Origin: Cognatilysobacter bugurensis
GTDB lineage: Bacteria; Pseudomonadota; Gammaproteobacteria; Xanthomonadales; Xanthomonadaceae
Direction: 5' to 3'
Length of the DNA stretch: 45,581 nucleotides
Assembly (NCBI RefSeq): GCF_014652095.1
Contig: NZ_BMYD01000008.1
Span: 1-45,581, forward strand
Positions 18,058 to 26,874 of this stretch are shown one piece after another; position 1 is the stretch's first letter; the number at the start of each line of letters is the position of its first letter. The notes beneath the pieces were generated by a model. It was not told the origin of the DNA and ran no database searches. It saw nothing but the letters and a program-made list of their open reading frames with translations. The position numbers and the translations under genes are program-made.

Positions 18058-18777
18058 ATGAGCGGAATCGGTCCGGCGATGGACGCGGCAATGGAGACTG
18101 CAGGCGACGAGCGTGCGGCCAACGTCGCACGCGCTGCAGCGCCCGTGTCTGCAGCGCAGGCAGGCGACGCCACGGCGCTCGTGGCCGACGGCGCCCGCCC
18201 GGCAACCGCTCCGCAACAGGCCGTGCAGGCCACACCGGCGGCCAGCAACGGCTTGGCGTCCGTCTATGGGCCGGATGCGGCAGCGACTGCCGCACCGGTG
18301 GACGTCACGACGGAGCCGCCGGTCGCCCCTGCGACGGCCACGACCGATGCCACGGCTGTAGCCGCGACGGTGACTCCCGCGGTGCCGGTTCCGGCCAAGA
18401 CGTTCGCGACCACGCAGGCCGCAGCCCGGCCGCTGCCGGCCGCATCGCCGGCCGACGCCGGATCGCTGGGCGGCACCGTGTTCGCACTGCTGCTCGTCGT
18501 CGGCCTGATCCTCGGACTCGGCTGGCTGGCCAAGCGCATGCCCGGCTTCGGCCGCGGCGCACCCAGCAACGGCCTGCGCATGGTCGCTTCGCTGCCGATC
18601 GGCCCGCGCGAGCGCGTCGTGGTGGTCGAAGTCGGCGAGACCCAGCTGCTGCTCGGCGTGGGCCCGGGCGGCACGCGCACCCTGCACACCCTCGCTGAGC
18701 CGCTCCCCGAAGCGGGCCCCACACCGGGGCCGCAGTTCGCGCAGCTGCTCGCACAGCATTTCGGAAAGAAGGCATGA
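18058..18777 (+). CDS. fliO: Flagellar export-gate assembly protein FliO
   Basis: FliO helps FliP assemble in the export gate. The open frame gives 239 residues, but the recognisable FliO part begins only near residue 139 with one membrane segment (TVFALLLVVGLILGLGWLAK). It is followed by the small cytoplasmic domain (LRMVASLPIGPRERVVVVEV, then GETQLLLGVGPGGTRTLHTL). The first 135 residues are Ala/Thr/Pro-rich without a signal peptide, which is long for FliO. A downstream GTG start (for example 18181 or 18223) is therefore possible. Position between fliN and fliP, with ATGA overlap into fliP, secures the identity. Confidence 0.9.
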   Translation: MSGIGPAMDAAMETAGDERAANVARAAAPVSAAQAGDATALVADGARPATAPQQAVQATPAASNGLASVYGPDAAATAAPVDVTTEPPVAPATATTDATAVAATVTPAVPVPAKTFATTQAAARPLPAASPADAGSLGGTVFALLLVVGLILGLGWLAKRMPGFGRGAPSNGLRMVASLPIGPRERVVVVEVGETQLLLGVGPGGTRTLHTLAEPLPEAGPTPGPQFAQLLAQHFGKKA

Positions 18778-19664
18778 CTCGGTTTTCAACCTGGGCCCAG
18801 CGCCTGATGCACGCGCTGCTGCTCGTGCTCGCGATGGCGCTGCTCGCGCCCGCCGCGGCGCAGACCGTCACGACGCGCCCGACCGCACCGGCCGCCACCG
18901 CGCCCGCGCAGCAACCGGCGCAGGCCGTGGCCACGCAGGCCACCGCGCCGCGCGCAACGCTGCCGACCGCGCAGGCGGCCCCGTCCGCCCAGCCGCTGCC
19001 CTCGGTGACCGTGGGCCGCATCGGCGGCGAGCCGGTCAGCATGCCGATGCAGGTGCTGCTGCTGATGACCGGCATCACGCTGCTGCCCGCGGCGCTGCTC
19101 GGCGTCACCGCATTCACTCGCATCATCATCGTGCTTGCGCTGTTGCGACAGGCACTGGGCACCGGCCAGACCCCGGGCAACCAGGTGCTGCTCGCGCTCG
19201 CGCTGTTTCTCACCTTCATGGTGATGATGCCGACGTTCGATCAGGCCTGGGCGTCCGGCATCGCGCCGTATCTCAACGATCAGATGGATTTCCGCACCGC
19301 GTGGGCGCAGGCCTCGCAGCCGTTCCGCGACTTCATGCTCGCGCAGGTGCGCGAAACCGACCTGATGACGTTCGCGGGGCTGTCCAGCTCCGGCCCGTAT
19401 GCCACCGCGCAGGACATTCCGTTCGGCGTACTGGCTGCGTCGTTCCTGACCAGCGAGCTCAAGACCGCATTCGAGATCGCGTTCCTGATCTACATCCCGT
19501 TCGTGATCATCGACCTCGTCGTGGCCAGCGTGCTGATGTCGATGGGCATGATGATGCTCTCGCCGATGCTGATCTCCGCGCCGTTCAAGATCCTGCTGTT
19601 CGTGCTCGTCGACGGCTGGGTGCTCGTCGTCGGCTCGCTCGCGGCCAGCTTCAACCCCGCGTGA
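18774..19664 (+). CDS. fliP: Flagellar export gate protein FliP
   Basis: FliP forms the core of the type III export channel. The 296-residue product has a cleavable-type signal (MHALLLVLAMALLAPAAAQ). An Ala/Pro/Thr-rich linker of about 45 residues follows, then the conserved FliP domain: LLLMTGITLLPAALLGVTAF, TRIIIVLALLRQALGTGQTP, the RDFMLAQVRETDL helix, and C-terminal membrane segments including SVLMSMGMMMLSPMLISAPF and LLFVLVDGWVLVVGSLAASF. It overlaps fliO by ATGA and ends 10 bp before fliQ. Confidence 0.98.
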   Translation: MTRFSTWAQRLMHALLLVLAMALLAPAAAQTVTTRPTAPAATAPAQQPAQAVATQATAPRATLPTAQAAPSAQPLPSVTVGRIGGEPVSMPMQVLLLMTGITLLPAALLGVTAFTRIIIVLALLRQALGTGQTPGNQVLLALALFLTFMVMMPTFDQAWASGIAPYLNDQMDFRTAWAQASQPFRDFMLAQVRETDLMTFAGLSSSGPYATAQDIPFGVLAASFLTSELKTAFEIAFLIYIPFVIIDLVVASVLMSMGMMMLSPMLISAPFKILLFVLVDGWVLVVGSLAASFNPA

Positions 19665-19674
19665 GGCGCACGAC

Positions 19675-19944
19675 ATGACCCCTGAAACCGCCCTCACCGA
19701 AATCGGCCGCGGCTTGCAGATGGCGCTGATGCTCGGCGCCCCTCCGTTGCTTGCGGTGCTCGCCGTCGGCGTGCTCGTCGGCATCATCCAGGCCGCGACG
19801 CAGATCAACGAGCAGACGATCGGCTTCGTCGTCAAAGCCGTCGCGCTGGCGGCGACGCTCGCGCTGACCGGGCATTTCCTGCTCGGCCGCCTGGTGTCGT
19901 TCACGATCGAACTGTTCCAGCGCATCCCGCACCTGATCGGCTGA
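19675..19944 (+). CDS. fliQ: Flagellar export gate protein FliQ
   Basis: The 89 residues, two membrane helices and family motifs are all typical: GRGLQMALMLGAPPLLAVLA, GVLVGIIQAATQINEQTIGF and VVKAVALAATLALTGHFLL. FliQ wraps around the FliP-FliR channel. It lies 10 bp after fliP and 4 bp before fliR in the same operon. Confidence 0.97.
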   Translation: MTPETALTEIGRGLQMALMLGAPPLLAVLAVGVLVGIIQAATQINEQTIGFVVKAVALAATLALTGHFLLGRLVSFTIELFQRIPHLIG

Positions 19945-19948
19945 AGCG

Positions 19949-20737
19949 GTGGATACGGTCACCCTGACCACCGTCGACGGGCTCAACCTGTTCGGCATGC
20001 TCGCCGCGGTGCTGTGGCACGCCCTGCGCATCGGCGCCGCGCTGCAGGTGCTGCCGATGATCGGCGGCCGGTCGATGCCGGCGCGCGCGCGGCTGATCAC
20101 CACGGTGGCGATCGCCGCAGCGATGGCCACGCTGCTGCCGGTGCCGCCGGCGGCCGCGGTCGACGCGCAGACCGTGCTGTCGGTGCTACGCGAGTTCGCG
20201 ATCGGCATTTCGATCGGGCTGGTGATCCGGATCGCGTTCGAAGCCGGTCAGCTGGCCGGTGAGCTGGTCAGCCAGGGCATGGGCCTGTCGTTCGCGACGA
20301 TGGCCGACCCGCTCAGCGGCGCCTCCTCGCCGGTGCTCGCGCAGTGGTTCTACCTCAGCTTCGCGCTGATCTTCTTCGCCGTCGACGGTCACCTCGCGCT
20401 CGTGCGGCTGCTGTTCGAAAGCTACGCCGCGCTCCCGATCGGCCAGCCGATCGCGGACCTGCAGGAGTTCATCTCGCTGCTGCCGACGTTCTTTTCGACC
20501 GCGCTGCGCGCCGGCGTACTGCTCGCGCTGCCGGTGATGATGGCGCTGCTCGCGGTCAACCTCGCGTTCGGCGTGCTGTCCAAAGCGGCGCCGCAGCTCA
20601 ACCCGATCCAGATCGGCCTGCCGGTCGCGCTGCTGGTCGGCCTGCTGCTGCTGTCGCTGCTGGCACGGGAGCTGCAGGGACCGGTCATGCGGCTGTTCGA
20701 GGAAGCGTTCCTCGCAGCCCGCGCATTGACCGGGTGA
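19949..20737 (+). CDS. fliR: Flagellar export gate protein FliR
   Basis: FliR completes the FliPQR channel. The product is 262 residues from GTG 19949, 4 bp after the fliQ stop. It is strongly hydrophobic with several membrane helices. Family motifs include FALIFFAVDGHLALVRLLFE, LPVMMALLAVNLAFGVLSKA and PQLNPIQIGLPVALLVGLLL. It ends 4 bp before flhB. Confidence 0.97.
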   Translation: MDTVTLTTVDGLNLFGMLAAVLWHALRIGAALQVLPMIGGRSMPARARLITTVAIAAAMATLLPVPPAAAVDAQTVLSVLREFAIGISIGLVIRIAFEAGQLAGELVSQGMGLSFATMADPLSGASSPVLAQWFYLSFALIFFAVDGHLALVRLLFESYAALPIGQPIADLQEFISLLPTFFSTALRAGVLLALPVMMALLAVNLAFGVLSKAAPQLNPIQIGLPVALLVGLLLLSLLARELQGPVMRLFEEAFLAARALTG

Positions 20738-20741
20738 GTGG

Positions 20742-21884
20742 ATGTCCGAGAGCGACCAGGAAGACAAAACCGAACAGCCATCAGAAAAACGACTGCGGGA
20801 CGCGCGCGCCAAAGGCGACGTCCCGCAATCGCGAGAGCTGGCGAACGTGGCGGTGCTCGGCTGCGCCACGGTCGCGCTGATGGTGACCGGCCCCGGCATC
20901 GGCAGCGCGTCGCAGGGCTGGATGCGTGACGCGCTGCGCTTTGACCCCACGCTGATCGGCGAACCCGACCGCCTGCTCGGCCACGCGGCCACGCTGATGC
21001 TCAAGCTGATGCTGCCGATGCTGCCGCTGGTGCTTGCCGCGCTTGCGGCCTGCCTGATTGCACCGGCGATCATGGGCGGCCTGCGCTTTTCGAACCAGGC
21101 GCTGCAGCCGGACCTCAAGCGGCTGAGCCCGATGGCGGGCCTCAAGCGTATGTACGGCAAGGAAAGCCTCGCCGAACTCGTGCGTTCGCTGCTGCGCGTG
21201 GTGCTGCTCGGCGGCATCGGCGCGTTCGTCGTCTACCGCGCGTTCGACCGCCTGATCGCGATGCCGAAGCAATCGCTCGAAAGCTCGATCGCCTACGGCG
21301 TCGACCTGGCGGTGTTCGCGCTGCTGGCGATGGTCGGCGCGCTCGGCGTGCTGGCCGCGCTCGACATCCCGTACCAGCACTGGCACTGGCGCAACAAGCT
21401 CAAGATGACCAAGCAGGAGCTGCGCGACGAGCACAAGGAGCTCGAGGGCAATCCCGAGGTGAAGGCGCGCGTGCGCCAGGTCGCGCGCGAGATGAGCCAG
21501 CGCCGGATGATGGACGCGGTCCCGACCGCCGACGTCGTGATCACCAACCCGACCCACTACGCGGTCGCACTGAAATACGAAGCCGGCGCGATGCGCGCAC
21601 CGAAGGTCGTCGCGATGGGCGTCGACGAACTCGCGCTGCGCATCCGCGAACTCGCCGGCCACCACAAGGTCACCCTGGTCGAAGCGCCGCCGCTGGCACG
21701 CGCCTTGTATCGGCAGGCGAAGGTCGATCAGGAGATTCCGGTGAAGCTGTATGCCGCCGTCGCACAGGTGTTGTCGTACGTCTACCAGCTCAAGCGCTGG
21801 CACCCGGCCCGTGGGCCGATGCCGGAGCTGAACCAGCTCGACGTCGGCCGTGACGGCGCACCTGACAGCGAGGCGCCGCGATGA
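20742..21884 (+). CDS. flhB: Flagellar export switch protein FlhB
   Basis: FlhB sets export specificity and self-cleaves when FliK signals hook completion. The 380-residue product starts with the family signature (DQEDKTEQPSEKRLRDARAK). Four membrane segments follow, then the cytoplasmic domain with NPTHY; the autocleavage pair is N269-P270, the same numbering as in Salmonella. After cleavage the C-part carries YAVALKYEAG and VDELALRIRELAGHHKVTLV. A tail of about 25 residues follows LSYVYQLKRW. It overlaps flhA by ATGA. Confidence 0.98.
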   Translation: MSESDQEDKTEQPSEKRLRDARAKGDVPQSRELANVAVLGCATVALMVTGPGIGSASQGWMRDALRFDPTLIGEPDRLLGHAATLMLKLMLPMLPLVLAALAACLIAPAIMGGLRFSNQALQPDLKRLSPMAGLKRMYGKESLAELVRSLLRVVLLGGIGAFVVYRAFDRLIAMPKQSLESSIAYGVDLAVFALLAMVGALGVLAALDIPYQHWHWRNKLKMTKQELRDEHKELEGNPEVKARVRQVAREMSQRRMMDAVPTADVVITNPTHYAVALKYEAGAMRAPKVVAMGVDELALRIRELAGHHKVTLVEAPPLARALYRQAKVDQEIPVKLYAAVAQVLSYVYQLKRWHPARGPMPELNQLDVGRDGAPDSEAPR

Positions 21885-23968
21885 GCGTGCCTGCCGGACG
21901 CCTGTCGGGCATCGCCAGCGCGGTGCGCGGGGGCGCCGCCGCGCCGGTCGCCGTGCTCGCGATGCTGGCGATGGTGCTGGTGCCGCTCGCGCCGATCGTG
22001 CTGGACGTGATGTTCACGCTCAACATCGCGCTGTCGCTGGTGGTGCTGCTCGCGGTCGTGTACGTCAAGCGGCCGCTCGAATTCTCGGTCTTCCCCAGCG
22101 TGCTGCTGCTGGTCACGCTGCTGCGGCTGGCGCTCAACGTGGCCTCCACGCGCGTGGTGCTGCTGCACGGCCATGAGGGCCCGGGCGCGGCCGGCCACGT
22201 CATCGAGGCCTTCGGCCAGTTCGTGATCGGCGGCAGTTATGCGGTCGGCTTCGTGGTGTTCGCGATCCTGACCGTCATCAACTTCGTGGTCGTCACCAAG
22301 GGCGCCGGCCGCATCGCGGAAGTCTCGGCGCGCTTCATCCTCGACGCGCTGCCCGGCAAGCAGATGGCGATCGACGCCGACCTCAACGCGGGCGTTCTGA
22401 CCCGCGAGGAAGCCAAGGCCCGCCGCGAGGAAGTGCGCGAGGAAGCCGACTTCTACGGCTCGATGGACGGTGCGAACAAGTTCGTGCGCGGCGACGCGAT
22501 CGCCGGCCTGCTGATCCTCGCGATCAACCTGATCGGCGGCATCATCATCGGCATCGCGCAGCACGGCATGGGCTTCAGCGAAGCGGCGAAGGTGTACTCG
22601 CTGCTCGCGATCGGCGATGGCCTGGTTGCGCAGCTGCCGGCGCTGCTGGTCTCGACCGCGGTCGCGATGCTCGTCACCCGCGCCACGCGCGAGCAGGAAA
22701 TGGGCAAGGCGGTCGGCACACAGGTGTTCGGCCAGCAGCGTGCGCTGATCGTCACCGCCGCGGTGCTCGGCCTGATCGGCATCGTGCCGGGCATGCCGAA
22801 CGTGCCGTTCCTGCTGTTCGCGTCGGCGTTCGGCTATGCCGCCTGGAAACTCAACCAGCGCGAGAAGGCCGCCCTGCTTGCAGCCGCAAACGCCGAAACC
22901 GCGCCGGGCAACGGCCTGTCGATGGCGCCGTCCCCGCAGGCCGAGCTGAGCTGGGACGAAGTGCGCCCGGTCGAACCGCTGGGCCTGGAGGTCGGCTACA
23001 AGCTGATCGCGATGGTCGACAAGAACCAGGGCGGCGAACTGCTCGCCCGCCTGAAGGGCGTGCGACGCAAGCTCACGCAGGATCTGGGCTTCCTTATCCC
23101 GGCCGTGCACGTGCGCGACAATCTCGAACTCGCCCCCGGCCAGTACCGCGTGCTCGTGCACGGCGTGCCGATCGCGGCCGGAGAGCTGCATCCCGACCGC
23201 GAGCTCGCGCTCGACCCGGGCCGCGTGTTCGGACCGGTGGAAGGCATCCCGGGCAAGGACCCGGCATTCGGACTGGACGCGGTCTGGATCTTGCCGAGTC
23301 AGCGCGCGCATGCCGAATCGCTGGGCTACACCGTCGTCGATGCGGCGACCGTGGTCGCCACGCACCTGTCGCACCTCGTGCGCGAACGCGCGTCCGAACT
23401 GCTGGGCCACGACGAAGTGCAGCAGCTGCTTGCCAGCGTCGGCAAGGCGACGCCGAAGCTCGTCGAGGATTTGACGCCGAAGCTGCTGCCGCTGTCGTCG
23501 GTCGTGCGCGTGCTGCAGTCGCTGCTCGCCGAGCGCGTACCGTTGCGACAGATGCGCCAGATCGTCGAAGCGCTGCTCGAGCACGGCGCCCACACGCAGG
23601 ACCCGACCGTGCTCACCGCGGCGGTGCGCACGGCGCTGGGCCGGTTCATCGTGCAGGAGCTCACCGGCATGGGCACCGAACTGCCGGTCTACACGCTGGC
23701 CCCGCAGCTCGAACGCGTGCTGCAGGACTCGGTCAGCGGGCAGGCCGCGGCGCTGGAGCCGGGCCTGGCCGAGCGCCTGCACCAGAACCTCAGCGAATGC
23801 GTCGCGCGCCAGGAAAGCCTCGGCGAGCCCGCCGTGCTGCTGGTGCCCGGCCAGGTCCGTGCCGCGATCGCCCGCCTCGTGCGTCACAGCGTGCCGCAGC
23901 TTGCGGTGCTGGCGTATGGCGAAGTGCCGGAAGACAAGCGCCTGCGCCTGGTGGGATCGGTGGGGTGA
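21881..23968 (+). CDS. flhA: Flagellar export gate protein FlhA
   Basis: FlhA forms the nonameric export ring that docks chaperone-substrate complexes. The 695 residues match the family size. The N-terminal half has eight membrane segments (VMFTLNIALSLVVLLAVVYV; FPSVLLLVTLLRLALNVAST) and the FHIPEP-type loop: GAGRIAEVSARFILDALPGK, QMAIDADLNAGVLTREEAK and EREADFYGSMDGANKFVRGD-like residues near 180-208. The C-terminal cytosolic domain extends from about 350 (LGLEVGYKLIAMVD) to EDKRLRLVGSVG. Its TGA lies inside the first unit of the 71-bp repeats. Confidence 0.98.
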   Translation: MSVPAGRLSGIASAVRGGAAAPVAVLAMLAMVLVPLAPIVLDVMFTLNIALSLVVLLAVVYVKRPLEFSVFPSVLLLVTLLRLALNVASTRVVLLHGHEGPGAAGHVIEAFGQFVIGGSYAVGFVVFAILTVINFVVVTKGAGRIAEVSARFILDALPGKQMAIDADLNAGVLTREEAKARREEVREEADFYGSMDGANKFVRGDAIAGLLILAINLIGGIIIGIAQHGMGFSEAAKVYSLLAIGDGLVAQLPALLVSTAVAMLVTRATREQEMGKAVGTQVFGQQRALIVTAAVLGLIGIVPGMPNVPFLLFASAFGYAAWKLNQREKAALLAAANAETAPGNGLSMAPSPQAELSWDEVRPVEPLGLEVGYKLIAMVDKNQGGELLARLKGVRRKLTQDLGFLIPAVHVRDNLELAPGQYRVLVHGVPIAAGELHPDRELALDPGRVFGPVEGIPGKDPAFGLDAVWILPSQRAHAESLGYTVVDAATVVATHLSHLVRERASELLGHDEVQQLLASVGKATPKLVEDLTPKLLPLSSVVRVLQSLLAERVPLRQMRQIVEALLEHGAHTQDPTVLTAAVRTALGRFIVQELTGMGTELPVYTLAPQLERVLQDSVSGQAAALEPGLAERLHQNLSECVARQESLGEPAVLLVPGQVRAAIARLVRHSVPQLAVLAYGEVPEDKRLRLVGSVG

Positions 23969-24250
23969 GAGCGGCCGCTTGCGCGGCACTGCCGCGCGGT
24001 CGCTCGAACGCCCGGCGGCCGTGCCGACGGGCCGGGTGAGAGCGGCCGCTTGCGCGGCACTGCCGCGCGGTCGCTCGAACGCCCGGCGGCCGTGCCGACG
24101 GGCCGGGTGAGAGCGGCCGCTTGCGCGGCACTGCCGCGCGGTCGCTCGAACGCCCGGCAGCTGTGCTGACGGGCCGGATGAGCCGGGGCGCTCGCGCCAC
24201 CGGCGCGCGGCCCTGGCGAACGCCGAGCGCCCGCGCGGGCCGGGCCGGGC
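23965..24250. repeat. Three 71-bp tandem repeats plus a degenerate fourth, after flhA
   Basis: Units start at 23965, 24036 and 24107. The first two are identical over 71 bp; the third differs at three bases near its end. A clearly related but diverged copy follows at 24178-24250. Each unit contains the hairpin GCGCGGC-ACT-GCCGCGC. The first unit overlaps the flhA stop codon. The period is not a multiple of three and the unit shows no coding pattern. Confidence 0.9.
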
Positions 24251-24924
24251 CGGACACTCCGCCTACAACCGTCTCGCGCGGCCGAACGCCGGCATCGCAT
24301 CGCTAGACAACCGCCCCATGACGATCTCGCGCGGCCGCCCCATTGCCCGACGGCCATCGAGGCGGGCGCGTAACCCGCACGCGCCTTCTGTTGCGAGCTG
24401 ACGGACGCCTTGCCGAAACACGCGTACCGCCTGTCTGGAATAAGGCGTGCCGCGGAAGCGGCACGAGGAGCCTCGAAGCCCCTCAACGGCCCCGGCGGAA
24501 CCTGCCACCCGCCCCGCCACACAACCGCCCGCCCATCGAACCGCAAGGCCGCCCCCCGATGCTTGGCGGTGATCCCGGCAACGAGCCGCGCCGCTCGCAC
24601 GGCGTCGCCTTTGCTCCGCGGGAACAGCCGGCGCTGCCGAACCGTCGCGCATCGCCGAACACCCGCTCGCGGCGCGGCACCGAAGCGGACGCCTCAGAGC
24701 GCGGTCACCGCCGCCGGCGCACCCCGTCACCCGCACCCCGGACGGCCCCGGCTCGTTACTCGCCTCGAACCGCCTGCGGAGCCGGCGCCACGACGCCCCG
24801 CCGTCACCCGCCGCGCCCGTCGAAGCTGCGCACCCCGCTCCGGCGCGGCCCAACGCCCCAGCGACGGCAACCCGCCCCCCGCCCGCGGCCCCGACGGAAG
24901 CCCGTCGAATCGGAGCCCCGAGCG
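24251..24924. other. Gene-free C-rich region before flhF
   Basis: Nearly 700 bp are without a convincing gene. Long open frames exist on both strands, but they have repetitive Arg/Pro/Ala composition, run through the repeats or the promoter, and lack ribosome sites. The plus strand is markedly C-rich. One perfect 8-bp hairpin with a GGAA loop lies at 24446-24465. No other element was recognised. Confidence 0.5.
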
Positions 24925-24925
24925 T

Positions 24926-24940
24926 AGGCACGGTTATTGC
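24926..24940 (+). promoter_or_regulatory. Sigma-54 promoter of flhF operon
   Basis: AGGCACG (24926-24932) and TTGC (24937-24940) have GG at 24927-24928 and GC at 24939-24940 with 10 bases between. It is 83 bp before the flhF ATG and should drive flhF-fleN-fliA, linking the sigma-54 tier to sigma-28 synthesis. Confidence 0.85.
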
Positions 24941-25023
24941 CTTGTCATCGGCAGGGAGCGGCCGCGGCCGTTCCAACCGATCCAACACCCCGTATTTCGC
25001 GCCCCACGTTCAAGGAGTCACTG

Positions 25024-26874
25024 ATGAGAATCAAACGCTTCGTCGCCCCTGACATGCGCACTGCGCTGCGTATGGTTCGCGACGAGCAGGGCGCGGACGC
25101 GGTGATCCTCTCGAACCGCTCGATTCCGGAAGGCATCGAGGTGGTGGCCGCCACCGATTACGACGAGGCGCTGGTCCAGCAGGCGCTGCGCACCGCGGCT
25201 CCGGGCACGTTCGGGGCAGCCCCCCCGCCGCACGCCGCCCCGAACGCGGTGCAGATGCCGGCACCGACCGCGTACGCGCGTCAGGAAACCGCCGCCCGCG
25301 CCGCAGCCGGCGAACCGCAGGGGGCGCCTGCCGCACGGTCGCTGGGCACGCGCGCCGAGGCGATGATCGCCGCGATGTCCGGCACGACGCCGCGCGACTC
25401 GCTTGCGGCGCGGGCCCGCGCAGTGTTCCGCGTCGACGCGGCGGCCGCCGAGGCCGACGCCGCCTCGGCCCGACGCGCCGCGTCCCAGGCGGCCTCGCGC
25501 TCGCACCCACCGGCCCTCGCCTCGCTGCTGACGGCCGGCGTCGAGGAAGAAAGCGTTTTCAACCCGAATGATTTCGCGGCCGCGTCCTACCCGCCTGCTG
25601 CGCCTGCTGCGCCTGCTGCCGCACCGGCCACCCTGGCGCCCGGCGACGATTTCCGCGAACTGCTCGCGCGCCTGTCCGCCGCGGAACACGCCAACGAAAT
25701 GCCGGCACCGGTGGCCGCATCGCCGTCGCCGGCCGCCCAGGCCGCCGAAGCGATGGCCGCGCCGGCCCCGGTGCTCGAAGTCGCGCCGATCGCGCCGGTC
25801 GTCAAGATCGAAGCCGCCCCGCCGGTGGCCGCCGCCCCGGTTGTTGAAGCGGCTCCGGCTCCGATTGCTGCGATCGACCCAGTGGCGGAGGTGACCCCCG
25901 CCGCTGCGCCGGCCGTCATCGCCGTGCCCGCCGAGCCCGTGCTGCAGGTGGTCGCGACGCCCGTCGAGGACCCGACGCTCGCAGCGATGCGCAACGAGCT
26001 GGCCTCGATGCGTGAGCTGATCGAGCGCCAGATGGACCACTACGCGATCGAACGCCTGCGCGGTTCGGCCGGCCGCGCGCATGTGTTCGACACGCTGCTG
26101 GCCTGGGGCTGCGACGAGAGCGTCGCGCAGAACGTCGCCGGCCGCATCGATGCGCAGCTCTCGCCTGAAGAAACCCGCGAGCCGATGCTCGCCGAGCTGG
26201 CGCGCATGATCATGACCCACAAAGCCGAGCCGATCGACGACGGCGGCGTGATCGCGCTCGTCGGCCCGACCGGTGCCGGCAAGACCACCACGATCGCCAA
26301 GCTCGCCGCGCGCTTCGCTGCCCGCCACCGCGCCCGCGACGTCGCGCTGGTCACCACGGACGTCAGCCGCGCCGGTGCGCGCGAACAGCTGCACGCGCAC
26401 GGCCGCCGACTCGGCATCACCGTCTGCGAGGCCGAAGGCCCCGAAGCGCTGAACGCCACGCTCGACCAGCTGGCCGACTACCCGCTGGTGCTGGTCGACA
26501 CCGCCGGCTACGCCGCCCGCGACCGCGCGCTGCTGAGCCAGATCCTGTGGCTGCGCACCGCGCGCCGCGTGCGCAGCCTGCTGGTGCTGCCCGCGAACGC
26601 CCACCCGCACGACCTCAGCGAAGTGATCCGCCGCTACCGCCCGGCGTCGCCGGAAGGCGTCGTGCTGACCAAGACCGACGAAACCGGCCGCCTCGGCGCC
26701 GCGCTGTCGGTGCTGGTCAAGCAGGACATGCACCTGGCCTACACCACTTCGGGGCAGCAGGTGCCGCACGACATCGAGGCCGCCGACCCCGTTCGCCTCG
26801 TCGCTTCAATCGAAAAACTGCGCCGCGCTGCCGACAACCCCTTGATGACCGAGGACCGCCATGCCGTCGCCTGA
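25024..26874 (+). CDS. flhF: Flagellar SRP-like GTPase FlhF
   Basis: FlhF sets the pole at which the flagellum is built. I use ATG 25024, preceded by AAGGAG (25012-25017) at 6 nt; a longer frame would start inside the sigma-54 promoter. The 616-residue product has a conserved N-terminal B domain (MRIKRFVAPDMRTALRMVRD, ADAVILSNRSIPEGIEVVAA). A very long Ala/Pro-rich linker covers about residues 65-320. The N and G domains follow: P-loop GPTGAGKT at 414-421, LVDTAGYAARDRALLSQ and VLTKTDETGRLGAALSVL. The linker is longer than in most FlhF proteins. It overlaps fleN by 14 bp. Confidence 0.97.
   Translation: MRIKRFVAPDMRTALRMVRDEQGADAVILSNRSIPEGIEVVAATDYDEALVQQALRTAAPGTFGAAPPPHAAPNAVQMPAPTAYARQETAARAAAGEPQGAPAARSLGTRAEAMIAAMSGTTPRDSLAARARAVFRVDAAAAEADAASARRAASQAASRSHPPALASLLTAGVEEESVFNPNDFAAASYPPAAPAAPAAAPATLAPGDDFRELLARLSAAEHANEMPAPVAASPSPAAQAAEAMAAPAPVLEVAPIAPVVKIEAAPPVAAAPVVEAAPAPIAAIDPVAEVTPAAAPAVIAVPAEPVLQVVATPVEDPTLAAMRNELASMRELIERQMDHYAIERLRGSAGRAHVFDTLLAWGCDESVAQNVAGRIDAQLSPEETREPMLAELARMIMTHKAEPIDDGGVIALVGPTGAGKTTTIAKLAARFAARHRARDVALVTTDVSRAGAREQLHAHGRRLGITVCEAEGPEALNATLDQLADYPLVLVDTAGYAARDRALLSQILWLRTARRVRSLLVLPANAHPHDLSEVIRRYRPASPEGVVLTKTDETGRLGAALSVLVKQDMHLAYTTSGQQVPHDIEAADPVRLVASIEKLRRAADNPLMTEDRHAVA

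Noticed and set aside
24263-24988. 241-codon minus-strand frame upstream of flhF
   Set aside because: It is Arg/Ala/Gly-rich with no recognisable motif, runs across the flhF sigma-54 promoter, and other frames are equally open in this GC-rich stretch.
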